In this document: piece by piece, positions 35,476-43,715 of the stretch
How the letters are laid out: every line of letters starts with the position of its first letter
Position numbering within the stretch: position 1 is the stretch's first letter
Assembly (NCBI GenBank): GCA_964517465.1
Contig: CAZFEK010000013.1
Coordinates: 18,467-82,466, forward strand
Reading direction: 5' to 3'
Length of the DNA stretch: 64,000 nt
Origin: JACPUX01 sp964517465
Lineage (GTDB): Bacteria > Pseudomonadota > Gammaproteobacteria > Burkholderiales > Casimicrobiaceae
Program-made: the position numbers and the translations under genes
Notes under the pieces: model-generated
The model's input: the letters and a program-made list of their open reading frames with translations, nothing else
Told to the model about the DNA's origin: nothing
The model's database searches: none

Positions 35476-36253
35476 TTGCCCAGGACCTCGGTTGCCTGCC
35501 GGTGTAGTTGTACAGGAAGAGAATTACCTTCCAGATTTCATCTTCGGTAAGGAAGTCCTGCCATACCGGCATGGATGAAATCCAAGGCGCGGCCTCGCCC
35601 GGCAGGCCCGGCCCGCCAGTGGCGATGCGCCAGAACAGGAAGGACTCCTGGAGCTGCGCGATGGTGCCGACGTCTTGGAAATTGAGCGGCGTCGGGTTCA
35701 GCCCGGCCGCGTAGGGTCCCTTTCCGTCGAGCTTGTCGCCGTGGCAGTACTGGCAGTTCTTGATGTAGACGTTACCGCCCTCGTTGACCAGAGCCTTGAA
35801 TTTCTCAGGATCTTCCTTTTCGAATTTCCGATAAGGGTTTTCGAGCGTGGTGAGGTTGTAGCTCTTGCCGTAGGCCTTGAACTTCCCCGGTGGCGCAGGG
35901 TGGATGGTGCGCAATTCCACCGGCGCCTCGTAGCTCGGCGACATGCTGAAGTAGATGTAGAGCCCGCCCAGCAATGGAAGGATGACGAAGACGACGTTGC
36001 GCAGGAGTTTTTTCGACGGATCTTCGACCAAACCTTTGATCGGAGCCACCAGTTCGCGCGCGCCTTCTTCGGTGAACGTGAAGACCATCAGCGCGCCCGC
36101 CACCACAAAAACCATGTACATGGTGAGCAGGCTCTTGGGAATGAGTTGCCCCAAGACGAAGTCGAAGAACACGATGAAACCGAAATAAACCCCGGCGATC
36201 ACCAAAACCAACTGCAATAAACGGGGGATGCGGCGCTTCGGTGTGGAGTTCAT
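35468..36253 (-). CDS. Membrane-bound monoheme cytochrome c
   Basis: 261 residues with three N-terminal membrane helices (about 12-32, 40-60, 85-102) and a C-terminal cytochrome c domain with CQYCH. The distal Met is probably in SSMPVWQDF, and the last helix is EIWKVILFLYNYTG. Overlaps the diheme gene before it by 4 bp. Probably an electron carrier or quinol-side subunit of the bd-like complex. Confidence 0.9.
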   Translation of the reverse strand: MNSTPKRRIPRLLQLVLVIAGVYFGFIVFFDFVLGQLIPKSLLTMYMVFVVAGALMVFTFTEEGARELVAPIKGLVEDPSKKLLRNVVFVILPLLGGLYIYFSMSPSYEAPVELRTIHPAPPGKFKAYGKSYNLTTLENPYRKFEKEDPEKFKALVNEGGNVYIKNCQYCHGDKLDGKGPYAAGLNPTPLNFQDVGTIAQLQESFLFWRIATGGPGLPGEAAPWISSMPVWQDFLTEDEIWKVILFLYNYTGRQPRSWANE

Positions 36254-37065
36254 TTCTTCTGCCCCGCGAGATAATTCACCAAAAGCTCCAGTTCCGATGC
36301 CTTCATCTGCTCGCCGTAGGTTTTGGGCATCATGCCCGGCGCGTACCCTTTGGCGACCACGGCATCCGGGTCGATGATGGCCTGGCGCAGGTATTCCTTG
36401 TTTTTCGAGGCGCCTATGGTCTTGAGGCTGGGTCCGATCGTTCCGGCCTGGTCGCCGATGACGTGACAGGCTCCGCAGCCGTGTTTGGCGACGATGGCCT
36501 CGGGTGTCTTGAGCGGTGCTTCGTCGGCCTTTGCGGCATCGCCAGCGGCAGCCGGCGCGTCCATTTTCGGAATTTCTACGGTCACTTCGCCGCCGCTCGA
36601 ATCCTGCAGATAAGCGACCACCGCCTTGACCTCGGACTCGTTGAGCCCGATCCCTCCCCCGGTCACGTCGGGCATCGGACTTTCCGTGTCGTTGGTGCCC
36701 GATTTGCCGAAGCCGGCGACGACAAAGGCCGAGGGCTTGACCAGGGACTCATGCAAATATTCTTCGACCGTCTTCGCACCGCCCTTGTAGCGCGCGTCCT
36801 TCAGCCGCTCGGCGGAAACCGCGGCAACCTTATCCAACATCGGCGCCCGACCCATGGCATTGTGGCAAAGCGTGCAAGTCCCCTTGCCGTTGAAAAGCTT
36901 CGCCCCCAAAGCGACGAACTGATCCATGGTCATGGCGCCGAGGTCCAGTTTGGCTTCCTGCGGCGGCGGTTCCGGACGAATCTGCGGTATACCGAAGTTG
37001 GAGAAACTCCAGAATCCGGCCATCACCAGCAAACTGAAAATGACCACCTTGAAGAACATCATCAT
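36250..37065 (-). CDS. Membrane-anchored diheme cytochrome c
   Basis: 271 residues. N-terminal anchor (about 5-22), first heme CTLCH near residue 64, second heme CGACH near 198, with an acidic Ala-rich linker between the domains. PMPDV and GMMPKTYG are candidate distal Met sites. The start codon lies inside the stop of the bd-like gene (ATGATGATG), which shows tight coupling; it is the best candidate electron donor to that oxidase. Confidence 0.92.
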   Translation of the reverse strand: MMMFFKVVIFSLLVMAGFWSFSNFGIPQIRPEPPPQEAKLDLGAMTMDQFVALGAKLFNGKGTCTLCHNAMGRAPMLDKVAAVSAERLKDARYKGGAKTVEEYLHESLVKPSAFVVAGFGKSGTNDTESPMPDVTGGGIGLNESEVKAVVAYLQDSSGGEVTVEIPKMDAPAAAGDAAKADEAPLKTPEAIVAKHGCGACHVIGDQAGTIGPSLKTIGASKNKEYLRQAIIDPDAVVAKGYAPGMMPKTYGEQMKASELELLVNYLAGQKK

Positions 37066-38924
37066 GCCGGCTGCTCCTTCCAATAGCCTTTGACGTCCGG
37101 ATGTCGGCCGCTGATCGTGCTCAGCCAGAACACAAATATGACCATGGCCATGAAGATGATCGTCCCCACGGTCACGACGCTCGCCGCATATCCCAAGCCG
37201 GGCGTGAAAGCATCGGGCGAGGCGTCGCGGAAGATGTTGGAGACATGCCAGTGCTGCCGTATCCCGGAGCGCACGTAACCCATCAATCCCATCAGCCAAG
37301 TAAACGCAACCGCCAGGAGGAACAGCGCATACTGCGAGCGATCGGACATGCGCCCCCAGCGCAAGGGCGCAACTTCTTTGGCGCCTTTGTACATGAAGAA
37401 ATCGATCACCGTGCTGAGGATGATGATGACCAGCGTGGTCAGCACCTGCGGAATCGAGGCCGCGACTTTGTACACGGTATTGGTGAAGTAACCGTAATAG
37501 ACTCCCAATATGACGATGTTCAGGAGGCCGGCACCGAAAAGCGCCACTTGCGCGGCGTTGCCGGCGCCAACCCAGGGAACCGTGGCGATCTTGTTGGCGC
37601 GCCGGTAGAACATGAAGCTCAGGAAGGTAAACACAATCAGGAAATTCACCGCGGTATTTTTCGCCGGCATGATGCCCAGAGCCCCGAGGTATTTGTGATA
37701 GGGGCCGCCCAGCCCCTTGAGCTCCGAGTTGGTGAGCACCAGCGTGTGCGGCGTAAACCAGACCAGAAAAGCGCCGACGAGGACGATGGCGATGTACTTG
37801 ATGTTCGGATTGTAGCGATGGGCACCTTCGCTGCGCCCCATGCCGCACCACAGGTAATAGTTGGCCGATAGAAACAGCGCGCCGATCAGCACCGCTTGAA
37901 TGATGAACAGCCAGGCAAACACGCCGCCCATGAGCGTAATGCCCATCTGCTGGCTATAAGCGTAGATTTCCGCCGTCAGGTAATAGCCGGCAAAAGGCAG
38001 GGGCAGCAGCGCCGAAATGGCGATGAAGTTGGCGTTGTAGCCCATCCAGTCGTAGTGCGCGCGCTCGGCTGCCTTCTGCGCGCTGAGAAACTTGAAGGCG
38101 GCGTAAGCACCGACGATCGAGCCTCCGTAAGCGACGTTCGCGACCACGCGGTGGATATTGATCGGATTCCACAAATAATTGTGAATCGCTGCCCAAGTAT
38201 TGCCGTTGAATACGCCCTGGGCATCGACGGCAGCCGGGCTCATCATGAAAGTGGTCCAGGCGTTCGCCAGGAACATCAGTTGCAGACCCACGGCATTGAG
38301 CAGCAAGCCCAGGGTGAGATGCACCCATTTCTTGTTTCCGCCCTGCAGCCAGTGCCACCCGTAGTAATAAACGTACAGCACCGCACTCTCGGCGAAAAAC
38401 AGCAAGGCATAGGCCCACATGCTCTCCTTGAAGATCAGCGCAAGGTAGTTGAACAGATGGGGATAAAAAAGCACCAGCCCGAAGCAAAGCAGGCCCCCCA
38501 AGATCGCCGTCAGCGAGTAGGCGCTGATGCTCACCTTGATGAATTCATAGGCCATGTTGTCGTAGCGCCGGTCGCGCGTCCACATGCCGATGGCTTCGAT
38601 GATGAAGACGAACATCGGCACCGCCACGACAAAAGCGCCGAACCACAAGTGCAGCTGCGCGATCAGCCACACCGCGACCCGAGAATTCACTCCTTTGACG
38701 GTCGGATAGTCGGCGGCGGTCAGTTTGGGCGCGGGCGGAAAACTCGGCTTCGCCGCCGCCGCATCGGCGGCGGTATTTCCCGCCGGGGCGGCGGGTGCTG
38801 CGGCGGCGGTAGCGGCCGGCTTGGCCGCATCGTCGGCAGCCGAGGCCGGCGTCGGAAACGCGAATGCTGCCGCCAAGGCCAGCCAGATCAGCCCCAAGAG
38901 AAACGCGATGTTACGTGTCAGCAC
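37062..38924 (-). CDS. CydA-like cytochrome bd-type oxidase subunit, extended
   Basis: 620 residues from a GTG at 38924 with AGGAG 6 nt upstream. An export signal and an Ala/Pro-rich linker (to about 70) precede a bd oxidase subunit I core: SRVAVWLIAQLHLWFG gives a His near 92 (high-spin heme position) and NPINIHRVVANVAYGG a His near 258 (b558 position). The usual GRQPW motif is changed to IRQHW. An extra block of about five helices lies at the C-terminus. No CydB gene follows; a diheme cytochrome c does. Similar bd-like proteins are known from nitrite oxidisers and anammox bacteria, where donors are thought to be cytochromes c. Confidence 0.85.
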   Translation of the reverse strand: MLTRNIAFLLGLIWLALAAAFAFPTPASAADDAAKPAATAAAAPAAPAGNTAADAAAAKPSFPPAPKLTAADYPTVKGVNSRVAVWLIAQLHLWFGAFVVAVPMFVFIIEAIGMWTRDRRYDNMAYEFIKVSISAYSLTAILGGLLCFGLVLFYPHLFNYLALIFKESMWAYALLFFAESAVLYVYYYGWHWLQGGNKKWVHLTLGLLLNAVGLQLMFLANAWTTFMMSPAAVDAQGVFNGNTWAAIHNYLWNPINIHRVVANVAYGGSIVGAYAAFKFLSAQKAAERAHYDWMGYNANFIAISALLPLPFAGYYLTAEIYAYSQQMGITLMGGVFAWLFIIQAVLIGALFLSANYYLWCGMGRSEGAHRYNPNIKYIAIVLVGAFLVWFTPHTLVLTNSELKGLGGPYHKYLGALGIMPAKNTAVNFLIVFTFLSFMFYRRANKIATVPWVGAGNAAQVALFGAGLLNIVILGVYYGYFTNTVYKVAASIPQVLTTLVIIILSTVIDFFMYKGAKEVAPLRWGRMSDRSQYALFLLAVAFTWLMGLMGYVRSGIRQHWHVSNIFRDASPDAFTPGLGYAASVVTVGTIIFMAMVIFVFWLSTISGRHPDVKGYWKEQPA

Positions 38925-38995
38925 AATCAACTCCTGTTCCAGAACACGCCTGCGCACCCCTTGCGGCCGGCGCGGCGTGTCCTTGCGGGGGCGAA

Positions 38996-39112
38996 CTAAT
39001 GGCTGTAGATCAGCGTCAGTCCATGCAGCTTCATGATGGAAAAATCCAGCGCCAAGAACACCAGGGCAAACACAGCAAACGCGACAAGGAAGGGCAGCAG
39101 TTGCTTGATCAT
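38996..39112 (-). CDS. Tiny one-helix membrane peptide, 38 aa
   Basis: ATG at 39112, TAG at 38998-38996. Starts MIKQLLPFLVAF, one hydrophobic helix (residues 4-23), then a short tail with two His. It begins 5 bp after the stop of the 41-aa peptide gene. Size and place recall the small accessory subunits of bd oxidases (CydX), but the sequence is different. Confidence 0.6.
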   Translation of the reverse strand: MIKQLLPFLVAFAVFALVFLALDFSIMKLHGLTLIYSH

Positions 39113-39116
39113 GGTG

Positions 39117-39242
39117 TCAGGCCCTCAAGAACCAATAAAAAAACGCGGCCAGCGCGAGGGTTACTACCCCAAACACAGCCGGCCCCAGCCAGGGAGGTCC
39201 GCAATCCTTGGCCTCACATGCTTCATCGAACTTCGCACTCAT
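39117..39242 (-). CDS. Tiny membrane peptide with two Cys, 41 aa
   Basis: From the ATG at 39242 (MSAKFDEACEAKDCGPPW). The N-terminal part has two Cys five residues apart; the C-terminal half is one membrane helix ending FYWFLRA. Preceded by a GGGGAAAG. Lies between the cytochrome genes and the bd-like gene on the same strand. Confidence 0.6.
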   Translation of the reverse strand: MSAKFDEACEAKDCGPPWLGPAVFGVVTLALAAFFYWFLRA

Positions 39243-39463
39243 CACTTTCCCCTTTGTGGCTGCACCCGCGCGCACCCCCGGCTGGCGGCACGCAAAAGCG
39301 CCCAGCAAACGCCGCAATCTGATGGCGAAGGAAAACCGGAGTTGCGGCTCGCCCGAGCACCCTCATTAGGCTTCATTCGCCGCACTACGCCGCGGCCACG
39401 CGAGCATTGGGTGCCGGGCCTCCCCTCACCGCGAAGGCGCGCCCGGTCCACCCAAGCGGCAGG

Positions 39464-39568
39464 CTAAAAGACGTAGAAATACAGGATCAAGCAGACAAAC
39501 AAAGCGTTGACCAGCAAACCGGTAAAGATCAACGCATCAGCCAGAAACTCCCTGCTCCAGAACCCCAC
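39464..39568 (-). CDS. Tiny one-helix membrane peptide, 34 aa
   Basis: GTG at 39568 with GGGGAG 8 nt upstream, TAG at 39464. Sequence begins MGFWSREFLADALIF, one helix of ~20 residues, ends YFYVF. Starts 14 bp after the cytochrome c gene at 39583. Likely a real small subunit; too short for most gene callers. Confidence 0.55.
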   Translation of the reverse strand: MGFWSREFLADALIFTGLLVNALFVCLILYFYVF

Positions 39569-39582
39569 TCCTTCGGCTCCCC

Positions 39583-39948
39583 TTACTTCGCTTTCCCCTT
39601 GCAATTACACAGTTTTCGGATATGCGCGAGCAATTCGTCAACTTCGGCAGCGCTGAGCGTGTTGCCCCAGGGCGGCATCAGCGGCGACTTGCTGATAGCT
39701 GGTCCGCCGTCTTTGATGACGCTCCGGATATCCTCGTCGGAACGCTTCTCCATGTCTTCTTTGTTAGTGAAATTGCGCGGATCCGTGGCGAAGTCCTTGG
39801 TGACGTTGATTCCCTTGCCGTCACCCGCGGTGCCATGACACTGCGCGCAGTAGAAATCAAAGGTCTGCTTCGCATCGGCTTGCGCCAAGCCGGCCGCGCC
39901 CAAACCGCAGGCCAATGCCAGCGCCGGCAAAATAACCATTCGTTTCAC
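39583..39948 (-). CDS. Small monoheme cytochrome c
   Basis: 121 residues from a GTG at 39948 with GGAGGG 8 nt upstream. Signal peptide, then a compact cytochrome c: CAQCH at the N-terminus, PLMPPWGN as distal Met, closing helix VDELLAHIRKL. The extreme C-terminus has an extra CNC. A soluble periplasmic electron shuttle. Confidence 0.9.
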   Translation of the reverse strand: MKRMVILPALALACGLGAAGLAQADAKQTFDFYCAQCHGTAGDGKGINVTKDFATDPRNFTNKEDMEKRSDEDIRSVIKDGGPAISKSPLMPPWGNTLSAAEVDELLAHIRKLCNCKGKAK

Positions 39949-39977
39949 GAGTCTATCCCTCCGTGCTTGGCCGAGCG

Positions 39978-40628
39978 TCATTGGAAAGACGCCACAAAGG
40001 CGGCCACGTTTTCGATGTCTTTCGGGTTCAGGACACCGGCAAAGTCCGGCATGTCGCGAACCGGCTTAAAGGTCTTGGTATTGGCGAGATAGGCGTTGAT
40101 CCAATCTGGATTCAGCCGCTTGCCCGCACCGACCAGGGTTGGCCCGCTCAGCCCGCCCTGTGCTTGGCCCTTGGCGGGATAAGTGTGGCATCCGGTGCAA
40201 GGCATTTTTTTGGTGAAAATGGCGCGGCCCTGGACCGATTCCTTGGGTTGTATGACACCGGCCTTGACCGCGGGGCTGGTCAAGCTCATCAGGTAATCGG
40301 TCAATGCGGCGGCATCGGCGGCCGATGATTTGGGATGGTCCCCGGCGTTTTTGTCCTTGATCGAGTTGTACTTCAGCGGTCGAATCGGAACGGGCTTCTG
40401 CAACCAGTCGCTGAGCCACGCTTTCTGAAACTTGCTTCCGGCATACCAAAGCTCGGGGCCTTTTTTGGCCAGTTGATCAGCGATGGTTTTTTCTTTTGCC
40501 GGACCATCCGTGTAATGACAACTGGCGCAGTTCTTTTTGAATATCGCATCCCCTCCCGCAGCCTGAACCGGGCCAGACATCAGCGCCAAGGCTCCTGCGA
40601 GGGTTACGACGCCTGAAAGCAAATTCAT
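39978..40628 (-). CDS. Periplasmic diheme cytochrome c
   Basis: 216 residues from the ATG at 40628, preceded by AAGGGA. Signal peptide, first heme CASCH near residue 33, second heme CTGCH in the middle, and a C-terminal DMPDF Met candidate with helix IENVAAFVASF. First gene of the unit that runs to 33691, ~90 bp downstream of an FNR/DNR-type box. Confidence 0.92.
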   Translation of the reverse strand: MNLLSGVVTLAGALALMSGPVQAAGGDAIFKKNCASCHYTDGPAKEKTIADQLAKKGPELWYAGSKFQKAWLSDWLQKPVPIRPLKYNSIKDKNAGDHPKSSAADAAALTDYLMSLTSPAVKAGVIQPKESVQGRAIFTKKMPCTGCHTYPAKGQAQGGLSGPTLVGAGKRLNPDWINAYLANTKTFKPVRDMPDFAGVLNPKDIENVAAFVASFQ

Positions 40629-40715
40629 ATCGCGTCCCTTCTCAATGCCGAAGATTGGAAAAAAAACCGCTACTGAAACTGCAACACATGGCTGCAGGGT
40701 TTTTACACTTTGGCT

Positions 40716-40729
40716 TTGATGAATGTCAA
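40716..40729. promoter_or_regulatory. FNR/DNR-type box upstream of the diheme cytochrome gene
   Basis: TTGAT-GAAT-GTCAA, almost the same as the box at 33639, including the GAAT spacer. It lies in the 207 bp gap ahead of the cytochrome gene that starts at 40628. A single mismatch from the FNR consensus, and a good match to DNR/NNR-type sites. Probably the promoter region of the bd-like/cytochrome unit. Confidence 0.65.
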
Positions 40730-40835
40730 TTGTTTGCGCGTGGATATTGCAGCGCAATAGCGCATTTGCGTGACCTTGATCAATACCGACCAAGTCGGGC
40801 GCAGAACCAGCCGGCTGAACCGCGGCGAATCGCCG

Positions 40836-41363
40836 CTATTCTTTGTAAGAGCCCGGGGCTCTTTTGTCTTTGAGGGCGACCTCGATGGGGCGTTTGTCTA
40901 GCGGAGTCTCCGCCAGCCGAATTAGCGCCGCATCCCCCTGCAGCAGGCGCTTCAAGTTGTGCTCGCCCCAACCGGCCTCCCAATTGCCCACCATGGCATT
41001 CCATGCCTGGGCAATAGCGACCGCTTCGGCATCGGAAAAGGGGCGGAAGACTTGTTGCTGCTGATTGCTCAGCTCGACGTATTTCTTCATCGTGTGCGCA
41101 ACCACAATAAAAGGCGGTCCGCAGCGCGCGCAATATTTGAGTATCTTGTCGGCGTTGTGACATCCGGTGCAGCGCCCGTAAGCGATGCTGATGGCTTCTT
41201 CGGGTGTGTAGGCGAGGTAGCCGCGGTATTTCGCTTCGGCGAGGACGCGGGCGGAAAGCGGATTGGGCACGAGCGCAAGCCCGGCGATCGAAGCCACGAC
41301 CGCAAAAACCGCGACGGCTGCCCAATGACCAGTTTTCAAGACCCCGCCTCCTGCCTCTACCAA
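40836..41363 (-). CDS. Membrane-anchored monoheme cytochrome c
   Basis: Up to 175 residues; a TTG at 41339 preceded by GGAGG may be the true start. One N-terminal helix, then CTGCH, followed 10 residues later by a second Cys pair CARC that is not a heme site. A helical C-terminal part ends in basic residues. Last gene of the unit containing the propeller proteins; separated from the next cytochrome by 207 bp. Confidence 0.85.
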   Translation of the reverse strand: MVEAGGGVLKTGHWAAVAVFAVVASIAGLALVPNPLSARVLAEAKYRGYLAYTPEEAISIAYGRCTGCHNADKILKYCARCGPPFIVVAHTMKKYVELSNQQQQVFRPFSDAEAVAIAQAWNAMVGNWEAGWGEHNLKRLLQGDAALIRLAETPLDKRPIEVALKDKRAPGSYKE

Positions 41364-41382
41364 AAGCCTCGGAAAAAAAATA

Positions 41383-42414
41383 TTACCGCAACCAGAGTTT
41401 GGGCACGATACTCGTATCGAGCCGGTTTAGCGTGCCTTTTTCGGTGTCGGCAAACCAAACATCACCCTTGCTGTCGAGCCCGATACCGGCTGGCCGGCTT
41501 TTCCCGGGGTCGGTGTCGATCTCCAAAAAACCCTTGCTCGACGGATCGAAGACGCCGACTTTGCTACTGGTGCGCAGGGTGAAATAGATCTTGCCATCAC
41601 GGGCCGCCGCCAAACTTTCGATGACTCCGCCTCTAGGCAAGGAGAAAGCGGAGAACTTCCCTTTGGTTGGATCGAAGGACATCAAATTGCGCCCGATGTG
41701 ACCGCCAAACCAGAGCAGGCCGGCCCGATCGACCACCAGGTCGCGCGGCGACTCGAAGGCATTGGGCAAGTCCAACTCGCGCATCACGCCATTCTTGGGG
41801 TTGAGGCGTACCAGCTTATTGCCTTGCGTGAGCAGAAACCAAACCAAACCCGAGCGATCCACGGCGATGCCGGCCGGGCGGCTGTTCGGCGTGGCAATGG
41901 CGAACTCGCGGAAGCGCTGCTGGCGCGGGTCGAACATGCCCACCTTGTTGCCGTAAAACTCGGTGAACCAGATCCGGCCTTCACCGTCGGCGGCGACCCG
42001 CGAGGGCATGCTGTCGACGCTGGGCAGGTCCCACTCTTTCCAGCGCGAGCTTGCCGGGTCGAGCACCGCGAGTTGGTTGGCGTTCGACTCGACCACCCAG
42101 ATCGTTCCGTCCCGGTTGACCGTGAGGTCCGCGGGAAAGCTGTTGGGTGTCGGTAGCGGGTGCTCGGCAAAGCGACTTGCCGCCTTCTGGTAACTGCCCA
42201 GGCGATGAAAATTGGACTGAATGTACCAAACGGTGTCGCGCTGGTCGATCACCAAGCGCGTCGGGAAGGCATGCGCCGTGGGAATGGGGAAAGCCTGCAG
42301 CGCGTTCGCCGAGTCTGCTCCCGAAGGGCTTGCCGCGAAACCCGCTCCAGAAAGGACGGCGCCTGCGCATACGCACCAAACAAGCGCGACGGAAAAGCGG
42401 CTGAACGTCTTCAA
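41383..42414 (-). CDS. Vgb-like seven-bladed propeller, periplasmic
   Basis: About 343 residues from a TTG at 42414; a longer frame would overlap the upstream gene. Signal peptide (MKTFSRFSVALV...), then about seven repeats of the pattern P--F--D-----WF-----N-(L/V)----P of streptogramin B lyase (Vgb) and NHL-type propellers. True Vgb is cytoplasmic and linearises antibiotics; this one is exported and sits among cytochromes, so a structural or metal-site role is more likely. Confidence 0.8.
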   Translation of the reverse strand: MKTFSRFSVALVWCVCAGAVLSGAGFAASPSGADSANALQAFPIPTAHAFPTRLVIDQRDTVWYIQSNFHRLGSYQKAASRFAEHPLPTPNSFPADLTVNRDGTIWVVESNANQLAVLDPASSRWKEWDLPSVDSMPSRVAADGEGRIWFTEFYGNKVGMFDPRQQRFREFAIATPNSRPAGIAVDRSGLVWFLLTQGNKLVRLNPKNGVMRELDLPNAFESPRDLVVDRAGLLWFGGHIGRNLMSFDPTKGKFSAFSLPRGGVIESLAAARDGKIYFTLRTSSKVGVFDPSSKGFLEIDTDPGKSRPAGIGLDSKGDVWFADTEKGTLNRLDTSIVPKLWLR

Positions 42415-42434
42415 GGGAAGCAAGCAACCCGCAT

Positions 42435-43715
42435 CTAGGCTTGGCGACGCCGAAGCGCGCGCGCGGCCAACCAGGTGCCTGCCCCCAATAACAGCGCCAG
42501 TCCGGCCAGAACGGCCCACCCGTTGCGGGTCAGGTCGCTGGGCGCAGCCGCCGGCGCCGGCGGCAACCTTGCCTGGCCCGAAAGAGGCACGCCCGATCGC
42601 AACGCCTCTTCGATCGCCAGGGTACCCAAGCGCTTGGCGTCGGTGGCGCTTTCAGTAAACCACAGCCGACCGCGCCCCCGGTCCAGCACCAGCTCCGCGG
42701 GCAGGCTGCCATAGGTGGGAATGTCGTACTCTCGAAACTGCGCCGTCTGCGGATTGAAATAGCCCACCTTGTTGCCCTTGTACTGCAGGAACCAGATGCT
42801 GCCCTGCGCGTCGTTGACCAGGGCCACCGGAGCGCTGCCCGGCGTGGGCACGATCACTTCGTCGAAGCGCTTCTTCTGCGGCGTAAACACGCCGATGCGA
42901 TTGGCCGTGACCTCGACGAACCACACCCGCCCCTGCGCGTCGATAGACAAGCGCCCGGGGTTGGAAAACGAGGTCAGCACTTCGTGTTCCAAAAATTGAT
43001 TCTTGGCCGGATCAAATTCGCCGATTTTATTGGTGTTGGCCTCGACGAACCAAATATGCCCGTCGGGCGCCTCCGCCAAGCTGCGCGGATGGCCATTGGC
43101 GGTGGGGAGCGGGAAACCCTTGAGCGCGAAGGTCTGCGGATCGACGCGGTAGAGGTGGTTCTTGTTCGCAGCGAAGAACCAAATCACCCCCTGGCGATCG
43201 ACCATCAGCTCCTGCGGAATCGCCCGATGGGGGACCGCGAGCTTGGTGAAATACCCGTCCTCGGGCGTAAAGCGGCCAAGCAGGTGCGGTTCTTCACTAC
43301 CCTCCGCCCAACGATTGACGGTAAACCAAATTTCCCCCTTGGGACCCGCGGTGACCTGCGAAAAACCGACTTTGCCCCAGGACTCCGGGAGCGAAAAAAT
43401 GGAGAAGGACTTCTTGTCGGGATCGTACATCGCAAGCTTCTTGCCCACTTTCTCCGAAAACCAGAGGCGCCCGACGGGGTCGATCGCCATCGACTGCGGC
43501 GAGTTCAAACCCTCGGGCAGAACCAGTTCCTGAACCGGCCCAGCGGCCAACCCGCCCGCTGCCGGATGGGTCGAATCGTGGCCGTGGCCTTGCGCCTCGG
43601 CGCGCAGCGCAAGCGCGGCGCCGCCCAGCCAAAGAACCCCCAGCCATACCAGGCCGCGAGCCAAGGCTGCGCCCCGCTTCTCGTACCCGCCGATCGTCAT
43701 TTCGTTCTTCACCAT
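42435..43715 (-). CDS. Vgb-like propeller with C-terminal membrane anchor
   Basis: 426 residues: signal peptide, a His-rich start (GHGHDSTH), seven Vgb-type propeller repeats (IWFVEANTNKIGEFDP and similar), and a C-terminal helix (about 400-419) ending in RRRQ. A paralogue of the next gene with the same repeat pattern. Overlaps the cytochrome b-like gene before it by 7 bp. The membrane anchor and His cluster suggest a periplasmic subunit of the respiratory complex. Confidence 0.82.
   Translation of the reverse strand: MVKNEMTIGGYEKRGAALARGLVWLGVLWLGGAALALRAEAQGHGHDSTHPAAGGLAAGPVQELVLPEGLNSPQSMAIDPVGRLWFSEKVGKKLAMYDPDKKSFSIFSLPESWGKVGFSQVTAGPKGEIWFTVNRWAEGSEEPHLLGRFTPEDGYFTKLAVPHRAIPQELMVDRQGVIWFFAANKNHLYRVDPQTFALKGFPLPTANGHPRSLAEAPDGHIWFVEANTNKIGEFDPAKNQFLEHEVLTSFSNPGRLSIDAQGRVWFVEVTANRIGVFTPQKKRFDEVIVPTPGSAPVALVNDAQGSIWFLQYKGNKVGYFNPQTAQFREYDIPTYGSLPAELVLDRGRGRLWFTESATDAKRLGTLAIEEALRSGVPLSGQARLPPAPAAAPSDLTRNGWAVLAGLALLLGAGTWLAARALRRRQA

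Noticed and set aside
40776..40783. TTGATCAA-like half site near the FNR/DNR box
   Set aside because: The two half sites lack the four-base spacer and the flanking bases do not complete a second box; it is probably chance.
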